Of a stretch of 64,000 bases of DNA, positions 8,282 to 17,291 are shown one piece after another (position 1 is the stretch's first letter; each line of letters starts with the position of its first letter). The stretch spans positions 1 through 64,000 of the forward strand of contig JBBSEX010000006.1 of the NCBI GenBank assembly GCA_038239345.1, given 5' to 3'. The DNA is from JBBSEX01 sp038239345 (GTDB taxonomy: Bacteria; Acidobacteriota; Terriglobia; Bryobacterales; Bryobacteraceae). The notes beneath the pieces are model-generated. The model was given only the letters and a program-made list of their open reading frames with translations, was not told where the DNA came from and did not search any database. Made by a program: the position numbers and the translations under genes.

Positions 8282-9625
8282 ATGTCTGCCTTATTGACTG
8301 ATCTCTACCAACTGACCATGGCCGCGGGTTACTTCGAAGCGGGGAAGGCCGCGGAATGCGCGACCTTTGAAATATTTGCCCGGCGGCTGCCCGATCATCG
8401 CAATTTTCTGGTGGCCGCCGGACTTCCGCAGGCCGTAGACTACCTGTTAAATCTCAGCTTCGATGAGGATGAGATCCAGTTTTTGCGTGGGCTTCCGCAG
8501 TTTCGAAACGCATCGTCCGGGTTCTGGGATTACCTTCGAGCGTTTCGCTTCACGGGTGACCTTTTCGCCGTTCCCGAAGGAACCCCGATTTTTGCTAATG
8601 AACCGTTGGCGACAGTCCGCGCTCCGATGATCGAAGCCCAGCTTCCGGAAACGTTTCTGCTGGCCACTTTTGGGTTTCAGACGTTGATCGCGGCCAAGGC
8701 GGCTCGGGTGGCTTACGCGGCCAAAGGACGCGACGTGGCGGAATTCGGAACGCGGCGCGCGCACTCTCCCGAAGCAGGTGTTCTGGCAGCTCGAGCCGCG
8801 TACATCGGGGGTTGCTCGGCCACCAGCAATACGGAAACTGGAATTCGCTATGGTGTGCCAGTCGCCGGCACCTGCGCCCATTCGTGGGTTATGTCGTTCT
8901 CCAAGGAGCGGGAAGCTTTCGCCGCTCTGCAACAACTGCTGGGCGAGAAGACCGTCTATTTAATTGATACCTACGACACCGTGGAAGGTGCCCGGCGCGC
9001 GGCATCGTTGGGCCGTCCGCTATGGGGCGTGCGCTTGGACAGCGGCGATTTCGCGGCACTCGCGCCGGCCGTTCGCCAAGTGTTGGACGACGCTGGATTG
9101 CCCGATGCCAAGATCATGGCCACGGGAGATTTGAACGAGTATAAAATAGCCGAACTGATTGCCCGCGGTGCTCCGATTGATGCGTTCGGCGTCGGCACGG
9201 ATCTTGCCACGTCGGCCGATGCTCCAAACTTGGGCGTCGTCTATAAACTGGTGGAACTCGAGACCAACGGAGTGAAGCGCTACACCGCCAAAACCAGCGA
9301 GACGAAAGCGACACTGCCTGGAGCCAAGCAAATCTTTCGCTATGCCAGCCACGACGTGGTGTCGCTATCGACCGAATGTCCTGGATGTCCGGAAGGTGCC
9401 GAACAAGCGAAGGCCCTACTGGAGCCGGTGATTCTGGGTGGGAAACTGGTAGGCCGGGTGCCGGACGCGCATGAGGCTCGGCGTTACGCCGCCGCTTGGA
9501 TCAGCCGATTGCCCGGCGCATGCCACAACCTGGAAGCAGTTAAGAATTGCTACCCGGTGGAGTTTAGCGCTCAACTACAGGCGGTCCGCGATGAATTCCG
9601 CCGCGCATTGCAAGGAGCTGAATGA
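8282..9625 (+). CDS. pncB: nicotinate phosphoribosyltransferase
   Basis: The 447-residue enzyme condenses nicotinic acid with PRPP to nicotinate mononucleotide in the Preiss-Handler branch of NAD salvage. It starts in the typical way (LLTDLYQLTMAAGYF). FGTRRAHSPEAG and GGCSATSNTE form the active-site region, and GVRLDSGDF, MATGDLNEYKI and DAFGVGTDLATS form the phosphate-binding C-terminal half. The ATG follows the DUF4340 stop with no spacer, so both are almost certainly on one transcript. The next gene, a nicotinamidase, overlaps by four bases (ATGA), giving a complete nicotinamide-to-NaMN route. Confidence 0.93.
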   Translation: MSALLTDLYQLTMAAGYFEAGKAAECATFEIFARRLPDHRNFLVAAGLPQAVDYLLNLSFDEDEIQFLRGLPQFRNASSGFWDYLRAFRFTGDLFAVPEGTPIFANEPLATVRAPMIEAQLPETFLLATFGFQTLIAAKAARVAYAAKGRDVAEFGTRRAHSPEAGVLAARAAYIGGCSATSNTETGIRYGVPVAGTCAHSWVMSFSKEREAFAALQQLLGEKTVYLIDTYDTVEGARRAASLGRPLWGVRLDSGDFAALAPAVRQVLDDAGLPDAKIMATGDLNEYKIAELIARGAPIDAFGVGTDLATSADAPNLGVVYKLVELETNGVKRYTAKTSETKATLPGAKQIFRYASHDVVSLSTECPGCPEGAEQAKALLEPVILGGKLVGRVPDAHEARRYAAAWISRLPGACHNLEAVKNCYPVEFSAQLQAVRDEFRRALQGAE

Positions 9626-10182
9626 AAACTGTTTTCTTCGACATCGATACGCAGATCGATTTTGTTTATCCCGCCGGTGCGCTCTATGCCAAAGGCGCCG
9701 AGAAAATCATTCATAACGTATCGCGATTAAATCATCAGGCGGCCACCGTGATTTCGACGGTTGATGCCCACACCGAAGACGATCTGGAGTTTCGGTCCTG
9801 GCCTCCGCATTGTGTGGTCGATACAGTCGGCCAGCAAAAACCTGCGTCCACTTTGACGCATGACCGCGTGGTGATTCCAAATCGCAAAGCGGAACTGCAC
9901 ACGCCACAACAAATCATTCTGCAGAAGCAACACACCGATTGCTTTACAAATCCCAACCTGCCGGCGCTGTTGGAACTGTTGGCGGCCGATCATTATGTCG
10001 TGTACGGCGTAGTAACTGAAGTCTGCGTGCGGCAAGCGGTGGAAGGGTTACTCAAAACCGGCAAACGCGTTGAAATCGTGACCGATGCAATCGCTGCGTT
10101 GCATCAGGCGAACGGTGAAAAGGTGTTAAGCGAACTTGTGGCTGCCGGCGCGCACCTCACCACTACCGCCGCGATTTTGTAG
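9622..10182 (+). CDS. pncA: nicotinamidase, isochorismatase-like fold
   Basis: The 186-residue cysteine hydrolase has the expected triad: Asp13 (QIDF), Lys102 (ILQKQ) and Cys135 (VVTEVC). Asp48, His50 and His63 are placed as the metal ligands of nicotinamidases, which separates it from general isochorismatases. The reaction is nicotinamide to nicotinate plus ammonia. It overlaps pncB by four bases, so the salvage pair is translationally coupled. It could be a related amidase, but the metal triad and the pncB partner make nicotinamidase the best reading. Confidence 0.88.
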   Translation: MKTVFFDIDTQIDFVYPAGALYAKGAEKIIHNVSRLNHQAATVISTVDAHTEDDLEFRSWPPHCVVDTVGQQKPASTLTHDRVVIPNRKAELHTPQQIILQKQHTDCFTNPNLPALLELLAADHYVVYGVVTEVCVRQAVEGLLKTGKRVEIVTDAIAALHQANGEKVLSELVAAGAHLTTTAAIL

Positions 10183-10191
10183 AATCGGCTT

Positions 10192-10737
10192 ATGGGCACG
10201 AAGACAGCCTCGACGGTCCGCGATCTCGAATTGATGCCGGATGACGACTCGGTGCAAGTCGAGTTGGACGAGGGAGAGCTGGTTACAATGCCGCCTGCCG
10301 GTGAAGAACATGGCTTTGTCGAACTCGATCTCGCCCGGCGCATCGCGAATCATGTGAAGCAGCATTCGTTGGGCCGCGTATATGGTGCCGATACCGGATT
10401 TATCCTGAAAAATGACACGATGCGCGCACCGGATATTTCCTTCGTTCGCAAGGATCGGGTTGCCGAAATCAAGAGTAAGGGATTCGCCAAGGGCGCACCG
10501 GATCTGGCGGTCGAAATATTTTCGCCTTCCGATTCGGTCCCACAACTCATGCGCAAGGTCCACCAGTATTTAAAAGCTGGATGCCACGTTGTTTGGGTCG
10601 TTTATCCTGACTCGCGAGAGGTTCACGTGCTGGAAGCGAACGGCGCGGATCGCATCCTGAACGATGCCGACAATCTGGAAGCTCCCGATTTGTTGCCGGG
10701 CTTCAGCATCAAGGTAGCGGAAATTTTCGAAGACTAG
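10192..10737 (+). CDS. Uma2-family putative PD-(D/E)XK endonuclease
   Basis: The 181-residue product matches the Uma2 (DUF820) family, with the nuclease-like core at MRAPDISFVRKDR, GAPDLAVEIFSPSD and KVHQYLKAGCHVVWVVYP. Members are very numerous in Acidobacteria and cyanobacteria and are often spread by transposition; most have no known biological role. It lies 9 bp after pncA, where TAGAAT overlaps the pncA stop codon and could serve as a -10 for a nearly leaderless message. It faces the lactate permease tail to tail with only 3 bp between them. Confidence 0.85.
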   Translation: MGTKTASTVRDLELMPDDDSVQVELDEGELVTMPPAGEEHGFVELDLARRIANHVKQHSLGRVYGADTGFILKNDTMRAPDISFVRKDRVAEIKSKGFAKGAPDLAVEIFSPSDSVPQLMRKVHQYLKAGCHVVWVVYPDSREVHVLEANGADRILNDADNLEAPDLLPGFSIKVAEIFED

Positions 10738-10740
10738 ATT

Positions 10741-12360
10741 CTATTGCGCCCAGCCGGACGCGACGTAAGCGTAGAACATCACAATCAGCCCGATTACCGA
10801 AGCCAGGAAAACGCTGTGGCGGAGGGTGAAGCGAAATAACTTTGCTTCTTCCGATGCGGCCATCCCGGTGGCTGCCGCCGCTACCGCAATGCTTTGCAAG
10901 CTGATCATCTTGCCCATTACACCACCGCTCGAATTAGACGCCGCCATCAGCACGGGATTTAAATGCAAACGCTGTGCCGTCACTTCCTGCAGGCTACCGA
11001 AGAGCGCATTGGCCGACGTATCGCTGCCCGTTAAGAAGACTCCCAACCAACCAAGCATCGCGCTGAAGAACGGGAAGAGCGCGCCGGTGCTGGCGAATGC
11101 CAAGCCCAACGTCGCGGTGGACCCGCTATAGTTCATCAGAAACGCCAGACCCAACACCGACGCAATCGTCAGCATGGAGAAGCGCAACTGGTGCGCGACG
11201 GAGCCGATCAAGCGCAAATATCGGCCAACGGAAACGCGTAACACCATCGCCGACATCATCGTCGCGAACATACAGGCCGTGCCCGATGCGGAGAGATAGT
11301 TCAGCGTGTACTTTGCCTCAAATGGCAGCGGAGCGGCGGTCACCGGTGGCATCTTCAGAATGTGATTGTGGAGCCCGGGCCAGAGGATGACTTGCGTTGC
11401 CTGATTCAACAACGCTTTGCAGCTATCGAAGCCCCAGAGGAGTACGAACAACACGAGTAAAATATAGGGCGACCAGGCAAGGGCTACTTCCCCCATGGGT
11501 CTCCTGATTTGGCTTCGTTCTGTAGCCGAGCCGAGTAGGAACACTTCCTTCGGCCGCCAAAATTGCAGCAGAAGAACAAGTACGGAGATGGCGGCGAGCG
11601 ATCCCAGGATGTCGGTAAGGTACGGGCCAAGGTAAGTAGAGACCAGAAATTGCGTCGAGGCGAAGGCGATTCCGCAAAGGGCCGCGGCGGGCAGTACACC
11701 TCGCAGGGCGCGCCATCCACCCATCGCCAAAATCAGGTAGGCGGGCAGTATTAGCGAGACCGGTGCACAGATTCGCCCGACGTTGGCGCTTAAGGCCGCC
11801 AGGGGTAAACCGGTGATCGCGTGCAGCGTCACAAGCGGAATACCGATCGATCCGAATGCCACGGGAGCCGTATTGGCAAGCAGGCAAATTCCCGCTGCAT
11901 AGAAGGGTGAGAATCCCAATCCGGTGAGCATCGCGGCGGCGACTGCAACAGGGGTCCCGAATCCCGTGGCGCCTTCGAGGAACGCGCTGAAGGAGAAAGC
12001 GATCAGTAGGGCCTGCAGGCGATGGTCGCCCGTCAGGCTACCGATGGAATCCTTGATGATCTCGAACTTACCCGTCTCTAGCGTTAGCCGGTATAAGACG
12101 ATTGCCCAGAAGACAATCCAGCCGATCGGGAAAAGCCCGAAGGCAGCGCCGTAAAGCGTCGCGCTCGCTACCGTTGTGGCCGGCATTCCATACGCCGTGA
12201 TGGCCACCAGTATCGCGGCCGCCAGTCCCGCCAACGAGGCCACCCAGGCAGGCTTGCGCAGAACGCCGATCAGGAGTAGCAAAACAAAAATGGGAAACGC
12301 CGCGGCAAGAACGGAAAGGCCAAGGCTACCGCCGACCGGGGTATAAGATTGCTGCCACAT
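10741..12360 (-). CDS. lctP: L-lactate permease family transporter
   Basis: The 539-residue inner-membrane protein has about 13 hydrophobic segments and the LctP-family signature FLEGATGFGTPVAVAAA near residue 130. A related segment, GSDTSANALFGSLQ, occurs in the second half. It imports lactate, and in some relatives glycolate, by proton symport. No lactate dehydrogenase or LldR-type regulator adjoins it, so the substrate is assigned by family only. The start MWQQSY is typical. There is no clear ribosome-binding site, and a TATACT lies a little upstream. Confidence 0.9.
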   Translation of the reverse strand: MWQQSYTPVGGSLGLSVLAAAFPIFVLLLLIGVLRKPAWVASLAGLAAAILVAITAYGMPATTVASATLYGAAFGLFPIGWIVFWAIVLYRLTLETGKFEIIKDSIGSLTGDHRLQALLIAFSFSAFLEGATGFGTPVAVAAAMLTGLGFSPFYAAGICLLANTAPVAFGSIGIPLVTLHAITGLPLAALSANVGRICAPVSLILPAYLILAMGGWRALRGVLPAAALCGIAFASTQFLVSTYLGPYLTDILGSLAAISVLVLLLQFWRPKEVFLLGSATERSQIRRPMGEVALAWSPYILLVLFVLLWGFDSCKALLNQATQVILWPGLHNHILKMPPVTAAPLPFEAKYTLNYLSASGTACMFATMMSAMVLRVSVGRYLRLIGSVAHQLRFSMLTIASVLGLAFLMNYSGSTATLGLAFASTGALFPFFSAMLGWLGVFLTGSDTSANALFGSLQEVTAQRLHLNPVLMAASNSSGGVMGKMISLQSIAVAAAATGMAASEEAKLFRFTLRHSVFLASVIGLIVMFYAYVASGWAQ

Positions 12361-12393
12361 GGAAGAAGTGGCCTAGTATAGCAACGGCGGACA

Positions 12394-14058
12394 CTACGTT
12401 CGTTTGAAGCGCCGTAAAAACGGAGCGGCGACGGCGCGCGATGCGGCATCAAGCTCGGTTACGCCAAGCAGCCTGCATAAGCCGTACAGTACAACCAGGC
12501 CGAGTGGAATCGATACCGTCAGATCGGCCAGCCGAGCGAATTGCGAGACTCCGAATCGCTGTTCCATCCAATGGCTGGATAGCCAGATGACCCCGGCCAT
12601 CCCAGTGGATGCGAGCAGGACTTTAGTGACACCAAGAAGCAGGCTTCGTCCATAAACGCCGTGGATGCGATTGCGAAGAATCCAAAATTCCACGAGGAAA
12701 CCCGATAACGCCACGACGCTGGTGGCCAGCGCGAGACCGCCGATTCCAAGCTTCGCGTAATGAACCATGACGGCCACCGTCGCGTAGTTGCTGGCGATGG
12801 AAGCGATGCTGATGATCATCGGCGTGCGCGCATCTTTCAGCGCGTAAAACGCCGGATTCACTACCTTCAGCGCGGCATATCCGGCAAGGCCGACGGCGTA
12901 ATAGGAGAGTGCCATCGCCGTCTGCTGCGTATCGTAGACTTGAAACTTTCCACCTTGATAGATGGCGCCGATGATGGATTTTCCCAAAATCGCCAGCCCA
13001 ACCGAAGAAGGGATCGTCAGCAAAAATATCATCCCCAGCGATCGCGAAAGTGTGCGGCGGAATTCGTCGAAGTTCCCAGCCGCGGCGCTGCGGGAGATGG
13101 AGGGAAGTGTCGCCGAACCGATCGCCACTCCGAAAATCCCCAGCGGCAGTTGCATAAAACGAAACGCATTGCTGAGCCAGCTGACAGGACCATCGAGTCC
13201 GCGGACGGGGTCGGAAATCTGCGAGGCGAAGTTCGTGTTCACAGTCACGTTGATCAGCACCGCTGCGTTCCCCAGAATCGCCGGCCCCATCAGGCGAAAG
13301 ATTTGTACAAGGCCCGGATGGGACCACTGCATCGCCGGGCGGAATGAAAATCCGGCGCTACCCAAGCTGGGCAGTTGCCAGATTAATTGCAGCGCGCCGC
13401 CAAAAACAACGCCGAACGCCATGCCTTCAATGTGCGAAAGATGAATGAATGGCCCTAATCCGTATCCAAGCAGGAGGCCGAACGAGACGGAGCCGATATT
13501 GAAGAACGTCGACGCCATGGCAGGCACCGCGAATCGATTGCAAGCGTTGAGAACGCCCATCGCCTGCGCGGCCAGGGCAACCAGAAGCAGGAAGGGAAAC
13601 ATGATCCGGCTCATGGTGACCGCGAGTTCGAATTTTCCCGGCACTAGCGCGTATCCAGGCGCCAGAAGACGAACCAGTTGCGGGCTGAAGATTTCACCCA
13701 GCAGGCAAAACAAACCCACGATGATGATCAGCGCGGTACCGACAAGATTCGAAAGAAGCGCCGCTTCCTTCTTACTTTTCGTGTGCAAATATTCGGTGAA
13801 GATCGGAACGAAAGCGCTGGAGAGGGCGCCTTCGGCAAACAGATCGCGGGTGAGATTGGGTATACGGAAGCCTAGCAGGAAGGCGTCGTAGATCAATCCC
13901 GCACCGAACAATCGAGCCATGACGCTTTCGCGCACTAAGCCCGTAATGCGGCTCATCAGAACCGCCAGAGACACCACGCCGGCGGAACGGACTACGCTAT
14001 CGGACGCGGACGATGGCGCAGGCGCATCAGCTTCCGTATTGTTCAAAGAAATGGGCAA
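12394..14058 (-). CDS. murJ: lipid II flippase MurJ
   Basis: The 554-residue polytopic protein belongs to the MVF/MOP group and should have 14 membrane helices. The N-terminal part, with SRITGLVRESVMARLFGAG and FRIPNLTRDLFAEGALSSAF, is the most diagnostic MurJ block. MurJ moves the undecaprenyl-linked peptidoglycan precursor across the inner membrane and is usually essential. Its first 32 bases overlap the end of the upstream M20 peptidase gene, so the two are co-transcribed. Confidence 0.94.
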   Translation of the reverse strand: MPISLNNTEADAPAPSSASDSVVRSAGVVSLAVLMSRITGLVRESVMARLFGAGLIYDAFLLGFRIPNLTRDLFAEGALSSAFVPIFTEYLHTKSKKEAALLSNLVGTALIIIVGLFCLLGEIFSPQLVRLLAPGYALVPGKFELAVTMSRIMFPFLLLVALAAQAMGVLNACNRFAVPAMASTFFNIGSVSFGLLLGYGLGPFIHLSHIEGMAFGVVFGGALQLIWQLPSLGSAGFSFRPAMQWSHPGLVQIFRLMGPAILGNAAVLINVTVNTNFASQISDPVRGLDGPVSWLSNAFRFMQLPLGIFGVAIGSATLPSISRSAAAGNFDEFRRTLSRSLGMIFLLTIPSSVGLAILGKSIIGAIYQGGKFQVYDTQQTAMALSYYAVGLAGYAALKVVNPAFYALKDARTPMIISIASIASNYATVAVMVHYAKLGIGGLALATSVVALSGFLVEFWILRNRIHGVYGRSLLLGVTKVLLASTGMAGVIWLSSHWMEQRFGVSQFARLADLTVSIPLGLVVLYGLCRLLGVTELDAASRAVAAPFLRRFKRT

Positions 14059-15397
14059 TCGTCATGATCCCGATGTAATAATTCTCGATCCGATATTTTT
14101 CATTCGGAGAGTGAAGACCGTCGTCCGGCAAGCCAAATCCCATGAGGATGGTGGGGATGGCAAGATGACGCGCGAAGTCGCCAACGATGGGAATAGAACC
14201 GCCGCTGCGCGTAAACACAGTGGGATTACCGACGATATCGCTGAAAGCCTTGGCAGCGATCTGAATGGCGGGATGATCGGGATTTACCATGATCGCCGGT
14301 CCAGCGCTCAGAACGCGAACTTGCGTCTTGATTCCCTTAGGCGTATTCCGGGCTATGAATTCTTTATAGGCGGCGATGATCTTGTCGGGATTTTGATTGG
14401 GCACCAGACGGATGCTGACCTTGGCGGTGGCCTTCGCCGGAATCACTGTCTTCGCTCCCGCTCCAGTGAAACCGCCGGCGATTCCATGCACTTCCAGGGT
14501 GGGCCGGGCCCAGGTTCGCTCGAACACGCTATAGCCGGGCTCACCCGTTAACTGCGTTGAGCCGACTTCCTTAACAAGGAATTCCGTTTCCGTAAATGGG
14601 AGCGACTTCCAGCTTTGCTTTTCCGCGGCAGCGGGTGCTTCCACATCGTCGTACATGCCGGGAATTTGAATCACTCCGTCGGCATTTTTTAGTTTGGCAA
14701 GCAGTTCGATAAGACCGAACACGGCGTTGGGCGCAGCGCCGCCATAGACGCCCGAGTGCAAGTCGCGCGAGGGTCCGCTGGCCTCAATTTCGGTATAGAC
14801 CAAGCCGCGCAGCCCGATACAGAGCGTGGGAATTCCTTCGGCATACATCGACGTATCGGAAACCAAGGCCACGTCGGCTTTCAGCTTTTCGGGATTCTCG
14901 GCGACGTACTTGGCCACCGCTTCGCCACCGACTTCCTCTTCGCCCTCGATCAGGAACTTCAAGTTAATCGGCAGCGTGCCATTCACCGTACGCAGAGCTT
15001 CGACGGCCTTGATGTGCATGTACATCTGGCCCTTATCGTCGGCCGATCCGCGAGCGTAGAGGTTGCCATCGCGCTCTGTCGGTTCAAACGGTGGCGTGGT
15101 CCAAAGTTCCAGCGGATCCGGCGGTTGGACATCGTAGTGGCCGTAGCAAAGTACAGTCGGTTTGCCTGGAGCATGCAGCCAGTCGGCGTAGACCAGGGGA
15201 TGGCCATCGGTGTTGATGATCTGCACGTTTTCCAGGCCGGCACGGCTTAGGCTATCGCCGACAAAACGCGCGGCTCGTCTCACGTCTTCCTTATTTTCGG
15301 GAAGAGTGCTGATGCTCGGGATGCGCAAAAATTCCTTTAGTTCATCCAGAAGGCGCGTCTTGTTTTGCTCGACAAACGTTTGCGTGGCATTCGACAT
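14027..15397 (-). CDS. M20 family dipeptidase
   Basis: The 456-residue metallopeptidase has the M20 zinc-site motifs: CYGHYDVQPP with the first His and Asp, RGSADDKGQM with the bridging Asp, and LIEGEEEVGG with the catalytic and ligand Glu. A dimerisation insert and the C-terminal catalytic segment SGGSIPIV follow. Related proteins cleave dipeptides or beta-Ala dipeptides. The ATG at 15397 is preferred to a GTG at 15442, whose 15 extra codons do not resemble family N-termini. It overlaps murJ by 32 bp, so it may supply amino acids or act in wall-peptide turnover; that is inference. Confidence 0.9.
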   Translation of the reverse strand: MSNATQTFVEQNKTRLLDELKEFLRIPSISTLPENKEDVRRAARFVGDSLSRAGLENVQIINTDGHPLVYADWLHAPGKPTVLCYGHYDVQPPDPLELWTTPPFEPTERDGNLYARGSADDKGQMYMHIKAVEALRTVNGTLPINLKFLIEGEEEVGGEAVAKYVAENPEKLKADVALVSDTSMYAEGIPTLCIGLRGLVYTEIEASGPSRDLHSGVYGGAAPNAVFGLIELLAKLKNADGVIQIPGMYDDVEAPAAAEKQSWKSLPFTETEFLVKEVGSTQLTGEPGYSVFERTWARPTLEVHGIAGGFTGAGAKTVIPAKATAKVSIRLVPNQNPDKIIAAYKEFIARNTPKGIKTQVRVLSAGPAIMVNPDHPAIQIAAKAFSDIVGNPTVFTRSGGSIPIVGDFARHLAIPTILMGFGLPDDGLHSPNEKYRIENYYIGIMTIAHFFEQYGS

Positions 15398-15620
15398 GGG
15401 AGGCTCTGAGGGAACTATCATTATATGCCCGAGTGAACTCACAGCGGCTCGGCGAATTCGGCCCTGGAAAACACCGCTTCCCTTCTCCAGGTTTTCGTGC
15501 CATTATTAACATGTAGTTTGGCAGTCCGCTGATTTTGGCATCTTTCGATAGTTCGTATGACCGCTCTTGTCCGATCCTGCCCCGATCTCGCCGTTCTGCA
15601 AATTCCAAAAGGAAGATTAA

Positions 15621-15968
15621 ATGAAGAATATTTTTGTCGGTAATCTGAGCTTCGGTGCAACCGAAGAGTCAGTTCGAGCCTTATTCGAGGCCTACGGGAC
15701 CATTGACCGCGTCAGCATCGTAACTGACCGTGACACAGGGCAGGCCAGAGGTTTTGGCTTTGTCGAAATGAGCAACAATGCGGAAGGCGATCGGGCGATT
15801 GCCGAGCTTAACGGGCGCGAACTCGACGGCCGCGCGCTGAACGTGAACGAAGCGCGTCCGAAGGAAGATCGTGGTTTTGGCGGCGGTGGCGGCGGCGGAC
15901 GTGGGAAGAGCGGCGGCGGTGGCAGTGGCGGCGGTTACGGCGGTCAACGCCGAAACAATCGTTACTAA
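15621..15968 (+). CDS. RRM-type RNA-binding protein with Gly-rich tail
   Basis: The 115-residue protein has one complete RNA-recognition motif (about residues 2-79), with RNP2 IFVGNL (4-9) and RNP1 RGFGFVEM (43-50). A flexible tail (84-115) of Gly runs with Arg, Ser and Tyr follows. The layout matches the small cold-induced RNA-binding proteins of cyanobacteria and other bacteria, which bind mRNA as chaperones. AAAGGAAG upstream is a good ribosome-binding site. The 180-bp non-coding region before the gene may hold an untranslated regulatory leader, but I saw no defined structure. Confidence 0.92.
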   Translation: MKNIFVGNLSFGATEESVRALFEAYGTIDRVSIVTDRDTGQARGFGFVEMSNNAEGDRAIAELNGRELDGRALNVNEARPKEDRGFGGGGGGGRGKSGGGGSGGGYGGQRRNNRY

Positions 15969-16046
15969 TTTTTAACTGGCTTTATTGGCTTAATCGGAAG
16001 GGCAGCGCTCACTAGAGTTCTTCCCTTTTTCGTCTTTGATGGCTTT

Positions 16047-16076
16047 AGAAAAAGATGGTCCAGAAAAAGACGGTCT
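16047..16076. repeat. 15-bp direct tandem repeat, two copies
   Basis: Units 16047-16061 and 16062-16076 share AGAAAAAGA-GGTC and differ at two positions. A third partial copy (AGAA) follows. The second unit runs into the stop codon of the alpha/beta hydrolase. It looks like local replication slippage. Confidence 0.6.
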
Positions 16077-16989
16077 AGAAGAACTTAACCAGCGCGTCCA
16101 TCGTTTCCTTCGGATTCTCTTCCATCAGCCAGTGTCCCGTGTTTTTCAGTACAATGACCGTCACATTTGTAGCGACCAACTTCATTTGGCCCCCTAGAAA
16201 ATCGCCCGCAGCCTTCTCTCCGCCGATAGCCAAAACCGGCATCGTCAGTTTTACTTTGGCGAGTTCGGCAAAATCACTCGCTGCCTTCGGGAAGGAAACA
16301 AAGTAAGCCCAACCTGCCCGCATGCGGCCCGGTCTGGCGTATGCGGCGGCATATGCCTGGCGTTCGGCTTCAGGAATCGAACGGGTCTTATCGGCGGCGA
16401 AATCATTCCAATAATAATCGAAGTAAGCTCGTTCGCGCCCCTGCACCAGCGCTTCCGGAGTGGGACCATTGAAGCGGAAATGCCACAACCCGGGACTGTT
16501 ATATACCGACCCCCAATCACCCACACCCGGAAGGAAAGCGTCCATCACGGCAAGCTTCTCCACTTCCGCAGGGAACTGCGCCGCATACGCATAGGCGACC
16601 ATCAATCCGATATCGTGTCCGGCAACTCTCGCCTTTTGAATGCCCAGCGAGCGGACAAGCAGATGAATGCGCATTGCCGCCGTCTTCATATCCTGACCGG
16701 TAGCCGGAATGGCCGAATCCCCGATGCCTGGCAGGTCCGGCGCAACGATCGTAAACCGGTCGCCAAGCAGAGACAGCAGCGGTTTCCACATCCGCGATGT
16801 TTCCGCATAGCCGTGCAGCAGAATCAACGGCGGCCCTTTCCCGGCGGTAAGATAATGAAGGTTCACCCCATCGATCTCGGCCGTTCGCGATGCAAAGGTG
16901 ACGGCGTCGGCCTCGGCCGCATAGGGCGCGGCAAAATAGACCAGGCTTAGCAGACCAAGCCTCAACAGTAATTTCCTAGTAGTGAGCAC
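16075..16989 (-). CDS. exported alpha/beta hydrolase, epoxide-hydrolase/dehalogenase-like
   Basis: The 304-residue protein has a signal peptide (about residues 1-27) and an alpha/beta hydrolase core. PLILLHGYAETSRMW gives the oxyanion-hole region. The nucleophile elbow AGHDIG carries Asp rather than Ser, typical of haloalkane dehalogenases and epoxide hydrolases. GHWLMEENP supplies the catalytic His near the end. The Asp nucleophile excludes an ordinary serine esterase. The natural substrate is unknown. About 300 bp of non-coding DNA lies upstream. Confidence 0.85.
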   Translation of the reverse strand: MLTTRKLLLRLGLLSLVYFAAPYAAEADAVTFASRTAEIDGVNLHYLTAGKGPPLILLHGYAETSRMWKPLLSLLGDRFTIVAPDLPGIGDSAIPATGQDMKTAAMRIHLLVRSLGIQKARVAGHDIGLMVAYAYAAQFPAEVEKLAVMDAFLPGVGDWGSVYNSPGLWHFRFNGPTPEALVQGRERAYFDYYWNDFAADKTRSIPEAERQAYAAAYARPGRMRAGWAYFVSFPKAASDFAELAKVKLTMPVLAIGGEKAAGDFLGGQMKLVATNVTVIVLKNTGHWLMEENPKETMDALVKFF

Positions 16990-17291
16990 AACTGCGATTT
17001 TAGGACTAATTCCGCTGCGGCGAATCCCTGGAGATTGGGATGTAACGGTAACGTTTTTGAGTGACGGGGCAACTGCATTTTTTTATAGGCCCGGAAAGTT
17101 TTGGCTTCCACGGAATGAACTACAAGGGTGTTTTTTGACGTGCTCGGCCCGCCTCAATTCGAGCGCGTAACGCTCGTCTCTGCACCGCGGATTGACCGCC
17201 AAGCGCTCACAATTGGCGCTACGCAGGCCCCGTCAGAAAAGAGGACACGACATCGTATCGGCCGTATTTCAAAACGCAACCAGCCTAGCGT
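16990..17291. other. 302-bp intergenic region without a recognised gene
   Basis: It separates the start of the alpha/beta hydrolase from the end of the DUF2075 gene. It contains a short perfect hairpin, GAGCG-CGTAA-CGCTC (around 17160-17174), with no T-tract. No coding signal or promoter stands out. Confidence 0.6.

Noticed and set aside
12623..13327. 234-residue minus-strand open frame inside murJ
   Set aside because: Same strand but another frame within murJ; high Arg and His content typical of a shadow frame.
15969..16040. Intrinsic terminator after the RRM gene (GGAAG...CTTCCCTTTTT)
   Set aside because: Only five good pairs with a long loop; extending the stem would use up the T-run. 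Not convincing.
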